From positions 1-64,000 of the forward strand of contig NZ_DAXETW010000081.1 in the NCBI RefSeq assembly GCF_051155795.1: 64,000 nt of DNA, written 5' to 3'. The stretch is from Longibacter sp051155795. Lineage in GTDB: Bacteria; Bacteroidota; Rhodothermia; Rhodothermales; Salinibacteraceae. The notes beneath the pieces were generated by a model. It searched no databases and was not told the DNA's origin. It saw nothing but the letters and a program-made list of their open reading frames with translations. Of the stretch, positions 27,763-35,805 are shown piece after piece. A program made the translations under genes and the position numbers. Position 1 is the stretch's first letter; each line of letters opens with the position of its first letter.

Positions 27763-29154
27763 TCATCCCGCTGTCGCCGGCTCCTGCGTGCGGCCGATCT
27801 GGTGCCGGAGGCCGGACTCCAGATCATCATATGCGAAGTCATACCCGGAGTCGATCAGCTTCTCTGGAACAACCCGTGCGCTTTTCAGGAGCATCTCCTC
27901 GGCCATCTCACCGCCGAGTGCGCGGACCACAGGAACGGGCGGATTCAGCAGTGCCGGCCGGTGGACGACGTCCGCCAGTGTCGAAGTGTATTCGTCCATG
28001 CGTGCGGGATCGGGTGCCGTGACGTTGACCGGCCCCTCGAGGTCGGTCCACAGCATATGGTAGAGTGAACCGATGACGTCATCGATTGTGATCCACGGAA
28101 AGAACTGATCCGGGGCGCCGACGCGCCCGCCGAGGCCAAGCTGGAACGCCGGAAGCATCAACTGGAGCGCCCCTCCGGCGGGCGTTAGCACAACGCCGAT
28201 GCGTGGGTGTACGACCCGCAGGCCCGCTTCCCGCGCCGGGTCGGCCGCCGCCTCCCAGGCGTCACAGACATCCGTAAGAAATCCTCGCTGCCGGGGCTCG
28301 CTCGTCTCGGTGATCGGCTCCGTCCCGTGGTCTCCGTAATACCCGACCGCTGAGGTTGAGATAAACGTGTCCGGGGGATGATCGCAGTGGGCCAGCGCGT
28401 CGGCCAGGAGCCGCGTGCCGGTGGCCCGGCTGTCCAGAATGCGCGCCTTCTTCTGCTCGGTCCAGAGCCCGAAGACGTTTTCGCCCGCGAGATGGATCAC
28501 CGCATCCACGTCTTCAAACTTCTCGGTCTCCACGACACCGGACCGCGGGTCCCAGAGGATCTCCCCTTCCCCGGCCGGCCCGGTTCGAACCAGCGGCGTC
28601 ACGGTGTGTCCGCCCGTGGTCAGCATCGCGGTCAGAGCGGAGCCGACGAGGCCGGATGCGCCGCTGACCGCGATCGTGAGGGCTCGACCGTCCGGGTTGT
28701 ACCGCTGGTGAAGCTCCAGGTCGCGTCGAGTGATGCGATGCCGGTACGCGAACTGTCGCTCGAGCTCCGGACGGGCAAACCATTTTGCGACCTGCGAACC
28801 GATCGGTCCGCCGGGCAGGGCAAACTCGATGGAATCGACGAGGCGGCTCGTCTTCGCATCGACGGCTTCCATCCGGTGGGCATGATCCCAGTGAGCAAAC
28901 GGGCCGGAGACCTGACGATCGCGGAACTGCTCGCCGTCGACCACGTCGTGGTGCTCCGCCACCCACCGCAGACTGAGGGGCCCCGGGCCAATCCGGATCA
29001 CGGCACGGTCGCCCTCTCCGATCCCCTCGAACGACGCCAGACGCACGGGGGCCCATGGGGGAACGAGCCGTTGAAAAGCACCTGGACGCGCATGCCAGTC
29101 GAACAGCGCACGCGCCGATACCGGCATCTCAGAAGAAAAACGAAGTGTGCTCAC
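27763..29154 (-). CDS. SRPBCC-domain / TIGR01777 NAD-dependent epimerase fusion
   Basis: 463 aa. Residues 1-150 form an SRPBCC (START-like) ligand-binding domain (STLRFSSEMPVSARALFDWH, later GPFAHWDHAHRMEA). Residues 165-463 form an atypical SDR of the TIGR01777 family (ISGASGLVGSAL, VIHLAGENV, STSAVGYYG, PRIGVVLTPAGGALQLM). Two-domain versions are known; the ligand is unknown. A GTG start at 29154 is chosen because SRPBCC homology begins there and a start at 29274 would overlap the photolyase gene by about 50 nt. It lies 67 nt after that gene. Confidence 0.85.
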   Translation of the reverse strand: MSTLRFSSEMPVSARALFDWHARPGAFQRLVPPWAPVRLASFEGIGEGDRAVIRIGPGPLSLRWVAEHHDVVDGEQFRDRQVSGPFAHWDHAHRMEAVDAKTSRLVDSIEFALPGGPIGSQVAKWFARPELERQFAYRHRITRRDLELHQRYNPDGRALTIAVSGASGLVGSALTAMLTTGGHTVTPLVRTGPAGEGEILWDPRSGVVETEKFEDVDAVIHLAGENVFGLWTEQKKARILDSRATGTRLLADALAHCDHPPDTFISTSAVGYYGDHGTEPITETSEPRQRGFLTDVCDAWEAAADPAREAGLRVVHPRIGVVLTPAGGALQLMLPAFQLGLGGRVGAPDQFFPWITIDDVIGSLYHMLWTDLEGPVNVTAPDPARMDEYTSTLADVVHRPALLNPPVPVVRALGGEMAEEMLLKSARVVPEKLIDSGYDFAYDDLESGLRHQIGRTQEPATAG

Positions 29155-29221
29155 AATCGAGTGATCTGGGGCCTGGAATGAAGCGGGACGAGAACGGGAC
29201 CTGCGCCGGTACACCGCGAGG

Positions 29222-30790
29222 CTACAGGTCGCCGGCAGCGAGACGCTCGCGGTATTCCTCCGCCTGATCGGCAATCGCCTCCAGTTCGTCCTCCGACTTC
29301 CGCCGGACGTTCGCGAGCTGGAAGTTCATGCGTCGATTCCCGGAGAACGTTTCCTGGTGGCGATTCAGAAAGTCCCAGTAGAACGTCGAAAACGGGCAGG
29401 CATCGTCGCCGGTTGATTCAGCGGGGTCAAATCGACAATGGGAGCAGTAGTTGCTCTGCCGCGAAATATATTTGCCCGATGCGGTGTAAGGTTTCGTTCC
29501 GACGATCCCCCCGTCCGCGTACAGTGCCATGCCGATCATATTCGGCTGCGATACCCATTCCCAGGCATCGACGTAGTACGCCTCATGCCAGTCGTTCATC
29601 TGGGCCGGATCCACCCCGGCCATCATCCCAAACAGGCCGATCACCATGAGCCGCGGAATGTGGTGCGTGTACCCGTGCTCTTTGACCTGGCCGACGCATT
29701 CACTCATGCACCGCATCTGCGTCTCACCGGTCCAGTATACGTCCGGTAGGTCGAGCGCTGCATCAAGCGCGTTCTTGTGCCCGTATTCCGGCGCGTGAAG
29801 CCAGTACACGCCTCGGACGAACTCTCGCCATCCCAGGATCTGTCGAATAAAGCCCTCGACCGCGTTGATGGGCGCGTGGCCGTTCTCATAGGCCTGCTCC
29901 GCGGCGCGAACAGCGTCGAGCGGGGACAGCAGCTTCAGGTTAAGCGCTACGGAAAGCCGGGAGTGATACAAGAAGGCCCGTCCGGTCCACATGGCGTCTT
30001 GATACGTCCCGAAGGTGGGAAGCCGGTTATCGATGAAGTCTTCGAGAGCCTCTTGCGCCTGTTCCGGGGTGACGGGCCAGCGAAACGTGTCGAGGTCGCC
30101 CGGCGCCGAGGCAAAGTCTGTGCGCACCATCTCCAGCACATCCTCCGTGACCGGGTCTCGGTCGAAAGACGGTCCGTCGGGAATCATCCCGGGACCGTCG
30201 GCGCCGAAGCTCTCTCGATTGTCGTCATCATAATTCCAGTCGCCACCGACCGGGTCGCCATCGTCCGTCAGTAGCACATCGTACGCCCGCCGCTGCTCGC
30301 GGTAGAAGTACTCCAGTGTGAGCTCCTTGCGACCATCGGCCCAGGCGTCGAAGTCTTCGTGCGTGCACAGAAAGTGACGGTCCGCGTAGACACTGAAGTC
30401 GACCCCTTCCTCGTCGCACACCGCTTCGAGTTCATCCAGAAGCGATGCCCGGCCTGGCTCCGTGACGGCAACGTCCCCGGCGCCGTGGTCACGGATCTGC
30501 TGGCGCAGAAAACCGGCAACGCCGATCCCGTCCGACGCATGGTAGGGATCAGCATCGTCCTCAGGCGGTGTCGCGGTATCATAGTGCACGGTGAATCCCC
30601 GGTCGCGCAGGCCGTCCCGAAAGTGACGCATCGCGGCGAACCCGACAGCGAGTCGTTGCTTGTGCTCCCGGAAGCGCCCGCGGTCGCGGTCGTTCTCGGT
30701 CATGATGACGACATCCCGCTCGGGATCGACGTCATCAAGCAGGGCCGCCGATCCATCTAACTGGTCGCGCAGAACGAGGAGGAGACGCAT
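29222..30790 (-). CDS. FeS-type bacterial cryptochrome/photolyase (FeS-BCP)
   Basis: 522-aa member of the photolyase-related group that carries a 4Fe-4S cluster. The N-terminal Rossmann part (LLLVLRDQLDG) would hold the antenna; the C-terminal helical part binds FAD (INAVEGFIRQILGWREFVRGVYW, HHIPRLMVIGLFGMMAGVDP, YVDAWEWV). Candidate cluster cysteines are in QMRCMSECVG and in YCSHCRFDP...ACPF, matching the one-plus-three arrangement of PhrB. The family repairs (6-4) photoproducts or signals light. Start at 30790 (MRLLLVLRD) as in the family; the frame extends 29 codons further. It heads the epimerase gene. Confidence 0.92.
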   Translation of the reverse strand: MRLLLVLRDQLDGSAALLDDVDPERDVVIMTENDRDRGRFREHKQRLAVGFAAMRHFRDGLRDRGFTVHYDTATPPEDDADPYHASDGIGVAGFLRQQIRDHGAGDVAVTEPGRASLLDELEAVCDEEGVDFSVYADRHFLCTHEDFDAWADGRKELTLEYFYREQRRAYDVLLTDDGDPVGGDWNYDDDNRESFGADGPGMIPDGPSFDRDPVTEDVLEMVRTDFASAPGDLDTFRWPVTPEQAQEALEDFIDNRLPTFGTYQDAMWTGRAFLYHSRLSVALNLKLLSPLDAVRAAEQAYENGHAPINAVEGFIRQILGWREFVRGVYWLHAPEYGHKNALDAALDLPDVYWTGETQMRCMSECVGQVKEHGYTHHIPRLMVIGLFGMMAGVDPAQMNDWHEAYYVDAWEWVSQPNMIGMALYADGGIVGTKPYTASGKYISRQSNYCSHCRFDPAESTGDDACPFSTFYWDFLNRHQETFSGNRRMNFQLANVRRKSEDELEAIADQAEEYRERLAAGDL

Positions 30791-30940
30791 GGAGAACATT
30801 GAGGTGAATCGAAGAGATGCACATGATCTGCGCCTCCAGATGGGAGGGCAATACGACCCGGGGCGCGCGCGAATCACACCGTACGCCCGAGATTCTAACG
30901 GACGCGCCGATCGCCCCCGGAGTCGTGGACCGCTGACGTG

Positions 30941-31684
30941 TTACCCGGCGCGCACCGTTCCCAGGCCGCCGTCCACGCCGATCACCTGCCCCGTCACCCA
31001 GGAGGTCTCGGGGTCGAGGAGCCAGCACACGGCCGGCCCGACATCTTCCGGCTTCCCCACGCGCCCCAGCGGATGCATGCTCTCGGACTGCTTCCGTCCG
31101 GCTTCACTGCTGAGAATATTTTTGGACATCGGCGTGTCGACGAGGCCGGGAGCGACGCAGTTGACGCGCACGCCGCGACCGGAGTAGGTGGCCGCTGCTG
31201 CCCGCATGAGGCCCGTGACACCACCCTTCGCGGCGGCGATCGCCTCGTGATTCTTTAGGCCGGTGCGCGCAACGGCGGACGTCATCAGCACCACCGATCC
31301 TCCGTCCCGCATCATTGCACGAGCGCCGGCCTTGACCGTGTTGAACGCCGTGTCGAGGTTTTTCGCGATCTGCTCCCGGTATTCGTCGATCGAAGTAAGG
31401 TGCGCCGGCTTAAGAAGAATCGACCCGACGAAGTTCACGATGCCGTCGATCCGTCCGTACGTGTCGGTTGCATGGTCGACGATCCCCTGGACCTGATCGA
31501 ATTCGGTGGCGTCAAGAGGGTATGCGTCGCCGCCGGTCTCTGATACCAGCGCGTTCAGATCCTCCTCCGTGCGCGCACCGAGCACGAGCTGGGCCCCACG
31601 ATCGGCCAGACGATGGGAAACATCGGATCCGATGCCACCCGTGGCGCCGATGAGTACGTAAACGGGAGCGCTGGAGTCTGCCAT
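30941..31684 (-). CDS. Divergent short-chain dehydrogenase/reductase (SDR)
   Basis: 247 aa with the SDR nucleotide motif GATGGIGSD, an NAG-like position (IVNFVGSIL), a Ser in VVLMTSAVA and VNCVAPGLVDTPM. In the catalytic region the sequence is NHEAIAAAKGG: the Lys of YxxxK is kept but the Tyr position is Ile. This atypical form is recurrent in SDRs linked to photolyase clusters as far as I recall. Whether it still reduces a substrate is open. Start Met 31684 is at the family position. The photolyase gene follows 150 nt downstream. Confidence 0.85.
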   Translation of the reverse strand: MADSSAPVYVLIGATGGIGSDVSHRLADRGAQLVLGARTEEDLNALVSETGGDAYPLDATEFDQVQGIVDHATDTYGRIDGIVNFVGSILLKPAHLTSIDEYREQIAKNLDTAFNTVKAGARAMMRDGGSVVLMTSAVARTGLKNHEAIAAAKGGVTGLMRAAAATYSGRGVRVNCVAPGLVDTPMSKNILSSEAGRKQSESMHPLGRVGKPEDVGPAVCWLLDPETSWVTGQVIGVDGGLGTVRAG

Positions 31685-31887
31685 AGTGAACCGATCGATT
31701 GTCGATGGAAGCGATTGAAGGAACGGGCGAATGGAGCCCAGATAGGTGTAGACCAGATAGGTGTCTCCGTGTCTGATCGCTTCAACGAGCGGCATCGGGC
31801 AGGATTCATGGCGCCGTCTGAAATAGGTAGATCGTTACGGCCCTCAAGCGTGCGTCACGATCGGCTCACGATCTGATTGATCGCCCC

Positions 31888-32457
31888 CTACGGCTCCACC
31901 GCTTCGTCATCCGACACAGGCGGGCGAAGCACGGTGTCTACGACATGAATCACGCCGTTGCCGGTGACAATATCCGCATCCAGAACGGTGCCCCCCCCGA
32001 CGCGCACGGTGTTGTCATCAGCGCTCACAGATACGAGGGCACCCCGTAGCGTCTCAACCTGTGACATCCCGGCGAGCTCTTCGCTCATCAAGCGTCGTTC
32101 GACGACGTGCTGGGACAGAATCATCCGAAGACGATCGCGATTCTCGCCGTCCAACAGGTCTGGGACGGTTCCCTCCGGAAGCGTGCCGAAGGCATTGTTG
32201 GTCGGTGCGAACAGGGTGTAGGGGCCGTCCTGCGTTAGGAGAGAGTCGAGTCCGCTGGAATCGATCGCTGTTGCGAGCGTGGTGAACCGATCGTCCGTTT
32301 GCACAACCCCCACCACGGTTGTGCTGTCACCCAGAACGGTCGTTGACGCCGGGTCGTCGTCTTGCGACGGCGTCGAATCGCCGCATCCGCTCGTCGCGGT
32401 CAGGACGAGGACGATGAGGAAGATCGAGAGCGCCCGAAAGCGAGAGAGAGTATCCAT
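31888..32457 (-). CDS. Fasciclin-domain lipoprotein
   Basis: 189 aa. Lipoprotein signal with hydrophobic core and lipobox TSGC near residue 24, an acidic linker, then one fasciclin (FAS1) domain: TLATAIDSSGLDSLL, YTLFAPTNNAFGTLPEG and the terminal GVIHVVDTVLRPP. FAS1 domains mediate adhesion or ligand binding at the envelope. It is the most upstream gene of the minus-strand group 24.3-32.5 kb; 203 nt separate it from the SDR gene. Start at 32457 is chosen because it gives a proper lipoprotein signal. Confidence 0.87.
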   Translation of the reverse strand: MDTLSRFRALSIFLIVLVLTATSGCGDSTPSQDDDPASTTVLGDSTTVVGVVQTDDRFTTLATAIDSSGLDSLLTQDGPYTLFAPTNNAFGTLPEGTVPDLLDGENRDRLRMILSQHVVERRLMSEELAGMSQVETLRGALVSVSADDNTVRVGGGTVLDADIVTGNGVIHVVDTVLRPPVSDDEAVEP

Positions 32458-32754
32458 GAACGAGGGGGGTACTGGTCGTTTATGCGTCAATTGCTGTACT
32501 TTTTTCTGTCCGTGCTGTTTTCCTGCCGCGTGGGATTTTTTGTTCCTTGCAAGGTTGCGTCCGCCACCGACCGGTTCTTCTTGAAAACACGGTCAACCTC
32601 TTGACACGCAGGGCAAGTGCATCGTACCGTACGGTTCCGGAAGCTCAGTGCCCCGGCGCGTTTGTCCAGGCGCAAAGCATCTGTGAATCAGGAACCCGCT
32701 ATGTGCAGCAAGGTAATAGCGGGTCCTGACGAGCCAAAGGGCTCGCACACATAT
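32458..32754 (+). promoter_or_regulatory. tRNA-Asn leader: candidate promoter and two stable hairpins
   Basis: A sigma70-like TTGACA at 32601-32606 is followed after 18 nt by TACCGT (32625-32630). Between this and the tRNA are two stems: 32690-32727, 12 bp (AGGA-ACCCGCTAT with ATAGCGGGTCCT, one bulged A), and 32730-32745 (CGAGCC-AAAG-GGCTCG). They lie directly before the tRNA 5' end. They may be a processed leader, a small RNA or an upstream terminator. Confidence 0.45.
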
Positions 32755-32829
32755 TCCTCGGTAGCTCAGTGGCAGAGCATCCGGCTGTTAACCGGACGGT
32801 CGCTGGTTCGAATCCAGCCCGGGGAGCCA
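32755..32829 (+). tRNA. tRNA-Asn (anticodon GTT), CCA encoded
   Basis: Complete cloverleaf. The acceptor stem is TCCTCGG with CCGGGGA (one G-T pair), D stem GCTC/GAGC, anticodon stem TCCGG/CCGGA with loop CTGTTAA and anticodon GTT at 32787-32789, T stem GCTGG/CCAGC with TTCGAAT loop, discriminator G and encoded CCA at 32827-32829. Confidence 0.98.
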
Positions 32830-32835
32830 CACCGT

Positions 32836-32869
32836 CGCTCGATCGGTTTCGACCGGTCGAGCGTTTTTT
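32836..32869 (+). terminator. Terminator of tRNA-Asn
   Basis: A 12-bp stem CGCTCGATCGGT/ACCGGTCGAGCG (one G-T pair) with loop TTCG is followed by TTTTTT. It begins 6 nt after the CCA end. Confidence 0.93.
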
Positions 32870-32910
32870 ATGCCCGCAGGTTTTTTTGTGCCTGCCGGGT
32901 CATTATCGAA

Positions 32911-32951
32911 TAATAAAACGCCCGCTCCGGGCGGAATGCCGGAAGCGGGCG
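32911..32951 (-). terminator. Terminator of the M1 peptidase gene
   Basis: On the minus strand, CGCCCGCTTCCGG pairs with CCGGAGCGGGCG (one bulge) and is followed by TTTTATTATT. It lies 34 nt after the stop of the M1 peptidase. Confidence 0.85.
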
Positions 32952-32984
32952 CGCCTTATGTGTCGGGACGATGGCGACTGAGGC

Positions 32985-34943
32985 TTATTTCGTCCAGTCG
33001 TTGTTCGTCCGATCGACGTCGGGAAAGTACGCGTCCGGATCCAGCTCCACGCGCTGCAGATCCCCTGCCGGCAGCGTGATGGTCGTCTTGCGTTGGCCGT
33101 TCATCCACGGCGTGACGTCCGACCTCCGCGTCACGGTGTCGCCGTCCGCATACGTCGCCTCGACGATCACCGGCATGATTAGGTTGTCCCGGTCCTCAAC
33201 CACGACCACCGGCTCGTCGCCGCTCACATCCACCTCGGCGATCGCATGGTCCATGGACCACTTCTCGAAGAAGGCGCCGCGCCAGAACCAGTCCAACTCG
33301 CGGTCCGCCACGTCTTCGAAGGTATTAAAGAAGTCGTACGGGGACGGGTGTTTGTACGCCCAGCGCTCCACGTACTCGCGATAAGCGCGGAAGAAGATTT
33401 CATTCCCGAGCACGCCGCGTAGCGCGTGCAGCATGGTCCCGGGTTTGGCGTAGGAGGCGTAGACGCGCTCCGGTCCATCCGGCGGATACAGGTCGGCGTG
33501 CCGGAAGGACGGGGCTTCCTGAGCCGTTCCGGCAAACCGGTAGAACCAGTTCTCGGACGGAGCCCAGTTGTCGGTTTCAAAGAACTCGGACGCGCCTTCA
33601 TTTTCGTTGAAGGTCGTGGTCCCCTCATCCAGCCAGGCGTGGCGCTTCTCGTTGGTCCCCACGATCATCGGCACCCACATGTGGGAAATCTCATGGTAAG
33701 TGACGCCGAACAGGGACTCCGGCGTGTTACGGTTGCCACCGATCAGCGTAATCATGGGAAACTCCATACCCCCGCCGATGATGCCCTCCACGGCCGTCAT
33801 CTGCGGATACGGGTAGGGCATCAGCATGTCGGACAGGTGCTCGACCGAGAACTGCGAGAATTCCGCCGATCGGTCCCACTGGCTGGTCCCCGGTCGGTAG
33901 AGTGCGTGAATCATGGCCGATCCTTCTCCGGTACTCGCAGAGGCGGCGTCCCACACATAACTTGCCGAGGTCCCGAATGCCACGTCCCGCACGCGGTCGG
34001 CGCGAAACGTCCAGGTCAGGGTACCGTCTTCATTATCGGACGTAGCCGTTGCCGTGCCGGCGCCCCGATCGTCCTCTGTCACGACGTTCACGATGTCGCC
34101 GGTCTGAGCCGCCTTCTCAAGGCGAGAGGCCGTTTGCTCCGAGAGCACCGTCTCCGGGTTCTGAAGCGTCCCGGTGGCACCGACGAGCCAGCCTTCCGGC
34201 ACGGTTACCGACAGGTCGTAGTCGGCATAACCCATGTAGAATTCGCCGTCGCCCTGGTACAGTTCGGCGACCCACCCGTCGACGTCGTCGTACACGGCGA
34301 GGTGCGGGTACCAGTAGGCGAGGTAGAACACATCGCCGTCCTGCCCCATCCGGAAATTATCTTCGCCGGGAATGCGGAAACTCCACTCCGTGCTGAGGGT
34401 GACGGAGTCTCCAGGCACCACTGCTTCAGGGAGGATGACACGCATCCGTGTGGCGTCGACCACATACCCCATACCCTTCCGACGCAGGTCGCGGCGGGTC
34501 TGAAGTTCGACCATGTCGGTGCCATTGAACCCCAGCTTTTCGATCGTCATTCCCCCGGTGACCTCCGCACGTCGGGTTCGCTCCATTCCTTCTGCGTGAA
34601 TGTTCTGCCGAAGGTGCAGGGCGAGCGTCCGGAGCGAGTCCGGCGATCGATTGATGAAGGTGATCGTGCCCGACCCGTGGAGCATGGCGTCGGACGGGGA
34701 AATGCGAGCACTCAGGTCGTAGCGTGCGTAGTTGGTCCAGTACGCTTCGCCCGGGGTCCCATCGAGCGTCCGGGTTCCGTTCTCGACAGCCTGCTGAAAT
34801 AGCGGGCGCGGCTGGATGGGGTACGGAATCGGACGGCGCGTTTCCACGGCGGCGGCGTCCGAGCCGTCTGGGGACGCCTGCTGTGCCTGGGCCGGAGCCC
34901 CGACAACAAGCAGGACGACAAGAAATGAGATGAATCGATGCAT
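32985..34943 (-). CDS. M1 family zinc metallopeptidase, secreted
   Basis: 652 aa with a signal peptide (MHRFISFLVVLLVVGAPAQA). An aminopeptidase-N-like N-terminal beta domain is followed by the gluzincin motif HEISHMW near residue 417 and the third zinc ligand in HAWLDEGTTTFNE about 19 residues on. The exopeptidase motif GAMEN is replaced by GIIGGGMEFPM, a variant seen in Bacteroidota M1 peptidases. Predicted periplasmic or surface, cleaving peptides. It is divergent from the HD-domain gene and has its own terminator. Confidence 0.92.
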   Translation of the reverse strand: MHRFISFLVVLLVVGAPAQAQQASPDGSDAAAVETRRPIPYPIQPRPLFQQAVENGTRTLDGTPGEAYWTNYARYDLSARISPSDAMLHGSGTITFINRSPDSLRTLALHLRQNIHAEGMERTRRAEVTGGMTIEKLGFNGTDMVELQTRRDLRRKGMGYVVDATRMRVILPEAVVPGDSVTLSTEWSFRIPGEDNFRMGQDGDVFYLAYWYPHLAVYDDVDGWVAELYQGDGEFYMGYADYDLSVTVPEGWLVGATGTLQNPETVLSEQTASRLEKAAQTGDIVNVVTEDDRGAGTATATSDNEDGTLTWTFRADRVRDVAFGTSASYVWDAASASTGEGSAMIHALYRPGTSQWDRSAEFSQFSVEHLSDMLMPYPYPQMTAVEGIIGGGMEFPMITLIGGNRNTPESLFGVTYHEISHMWVPMIVGTNEKRHAWLDEGTTTFNENEGASEFFETDNWAPSENWFYRFAGTAQEAPSFRHADLYPPDGPERVYASYAKPGTMLHALRGVLGNEIFFRAYREYVERWAYKHPSPYDFFNTFEDVADRELDWFWRGAFFEKWSMDHAIAEVDVSGDEPVVVVEDRDNLIMPVIVEATYADGDTVTRRSDVTPWMNGQRKTTITLPAGDLQRVELDPDAYFPDVDRTNNDWTK

Positions 34944-34999
34944 GAAGGGGCGTGGGTTCGTGGGGAAATGATGGATAGCCTCTACGGCTGATCCTGTGG

Positions 35000-35035
35000 G
35001 AACGTTCAGGCGGGGCGTTCAGCGTTCAGTCTGGG
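35000..35035. repeat. Short heptamer array (CGTTCAG units)
   Basis: Three to four GTTCAGG/CGTTCAG units lie in the divergent gap between the M1 peptidase and the HD protein. On the minus strand they read CTGAACG, as in the other heptamer arrays. Confidence 0.6.
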
Positions 35036-35125
35036 CACATCCCGGGATTCTGTTCGGTAGGATGGGTCGACGGGTGTCCGGTTCTCGGCCCCCCAATTCT
35101 TTTCTCACCCGATCCTGCGGTACGC

Positions 35126-35689
35126 ATGTCAGACCTTTCAGGCATTATCACCTTCCTCCGCCGTGCTGAAGCGATGAAGAGCACGCTCCGATCTGCGTAT
35201 ACCTCGACGGGACGGACGGAGAGCGTGGCGGCGCACACGTGGCGCCTGACATTGATCGTGACCGTCCTGGCGCCCGAATACCCGGACATCGACGTTGCGA
35301 AGCTGCTGAAGATGTGCGTGGTCCACGACCTCGGAGAGGCGATCCACGGCGACGTCCCGGCTCCGGAGCAGGGTGAGGGGTCCGAGCGGGCAGACCGGGA
35401 GCGGCAGGACCTGCAGGCGCTGACGGAGACGCTGCCTGCCTCTACCCGGCGCGAGATTCTGGAACTCTGGGATGAGTACGAGGCGGCTGAGACCGCGGAG
35501 GCGCGACTGGCAAAGGCGTTCGACAAGCTTGAGACCATCCTTCAGCACAACCAGGGCGACAACCCGCCGGACTTCGACTACGCTTTCAACCTGAACTACG
35601 GGACGGAGTACACCGACCTCGATCCGCTCGTCACGGAGTTTCGCCGGATCCTGGACGAGGAAACCCGCCAGCGGGACGCGGAGGGGTGA
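35126..35689 (+). CDS. HD-domain phosphohydrolase (YfbR/HDDC2-like)
   Basis: 187 aa. HD motif residues: His in SVAAHTWRL near residue 37, VVHDLGEAIHGDV (HD pair) near 71, and Asp in KAFDKLETILQHNQG near 134. The order and spacing fit HDDC2/YfbR-type 5'-deoxynucleotidases, which dephosphorylate deoxynucleoside monophosphates. Cytoplasmic, single gene, divergent from the M1 peptidase. Confidence 0.85.
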   Translation: MSDLSGIITFLRRAEAMKSTLRSAYTSTGRTESVAAHTWRLTLIVTVLAPEYPDIDVAKLLKMCVVHDLGEAIHGDVPAPEQGEGSERADRERQDLQALTETLPASTRREILELWDEYEAAETAEARLAKAFDKLETILQHNQGDNPPDFDYAFNLNYGTEYTDLDPLVTEFRRILDEETRQRDAEG

Positions 35690-35805
35690 GCGGAATATGA
35701 CTGAGAATTGGGAATGGGGAAGGCGAAATTGGAGGCATACCGTTAGGGAATCTGCACCCTCTCTGCGCTTCGGAATTGGCCCGTAGCGTTTAGCTTTTCC
35801 CGTCC

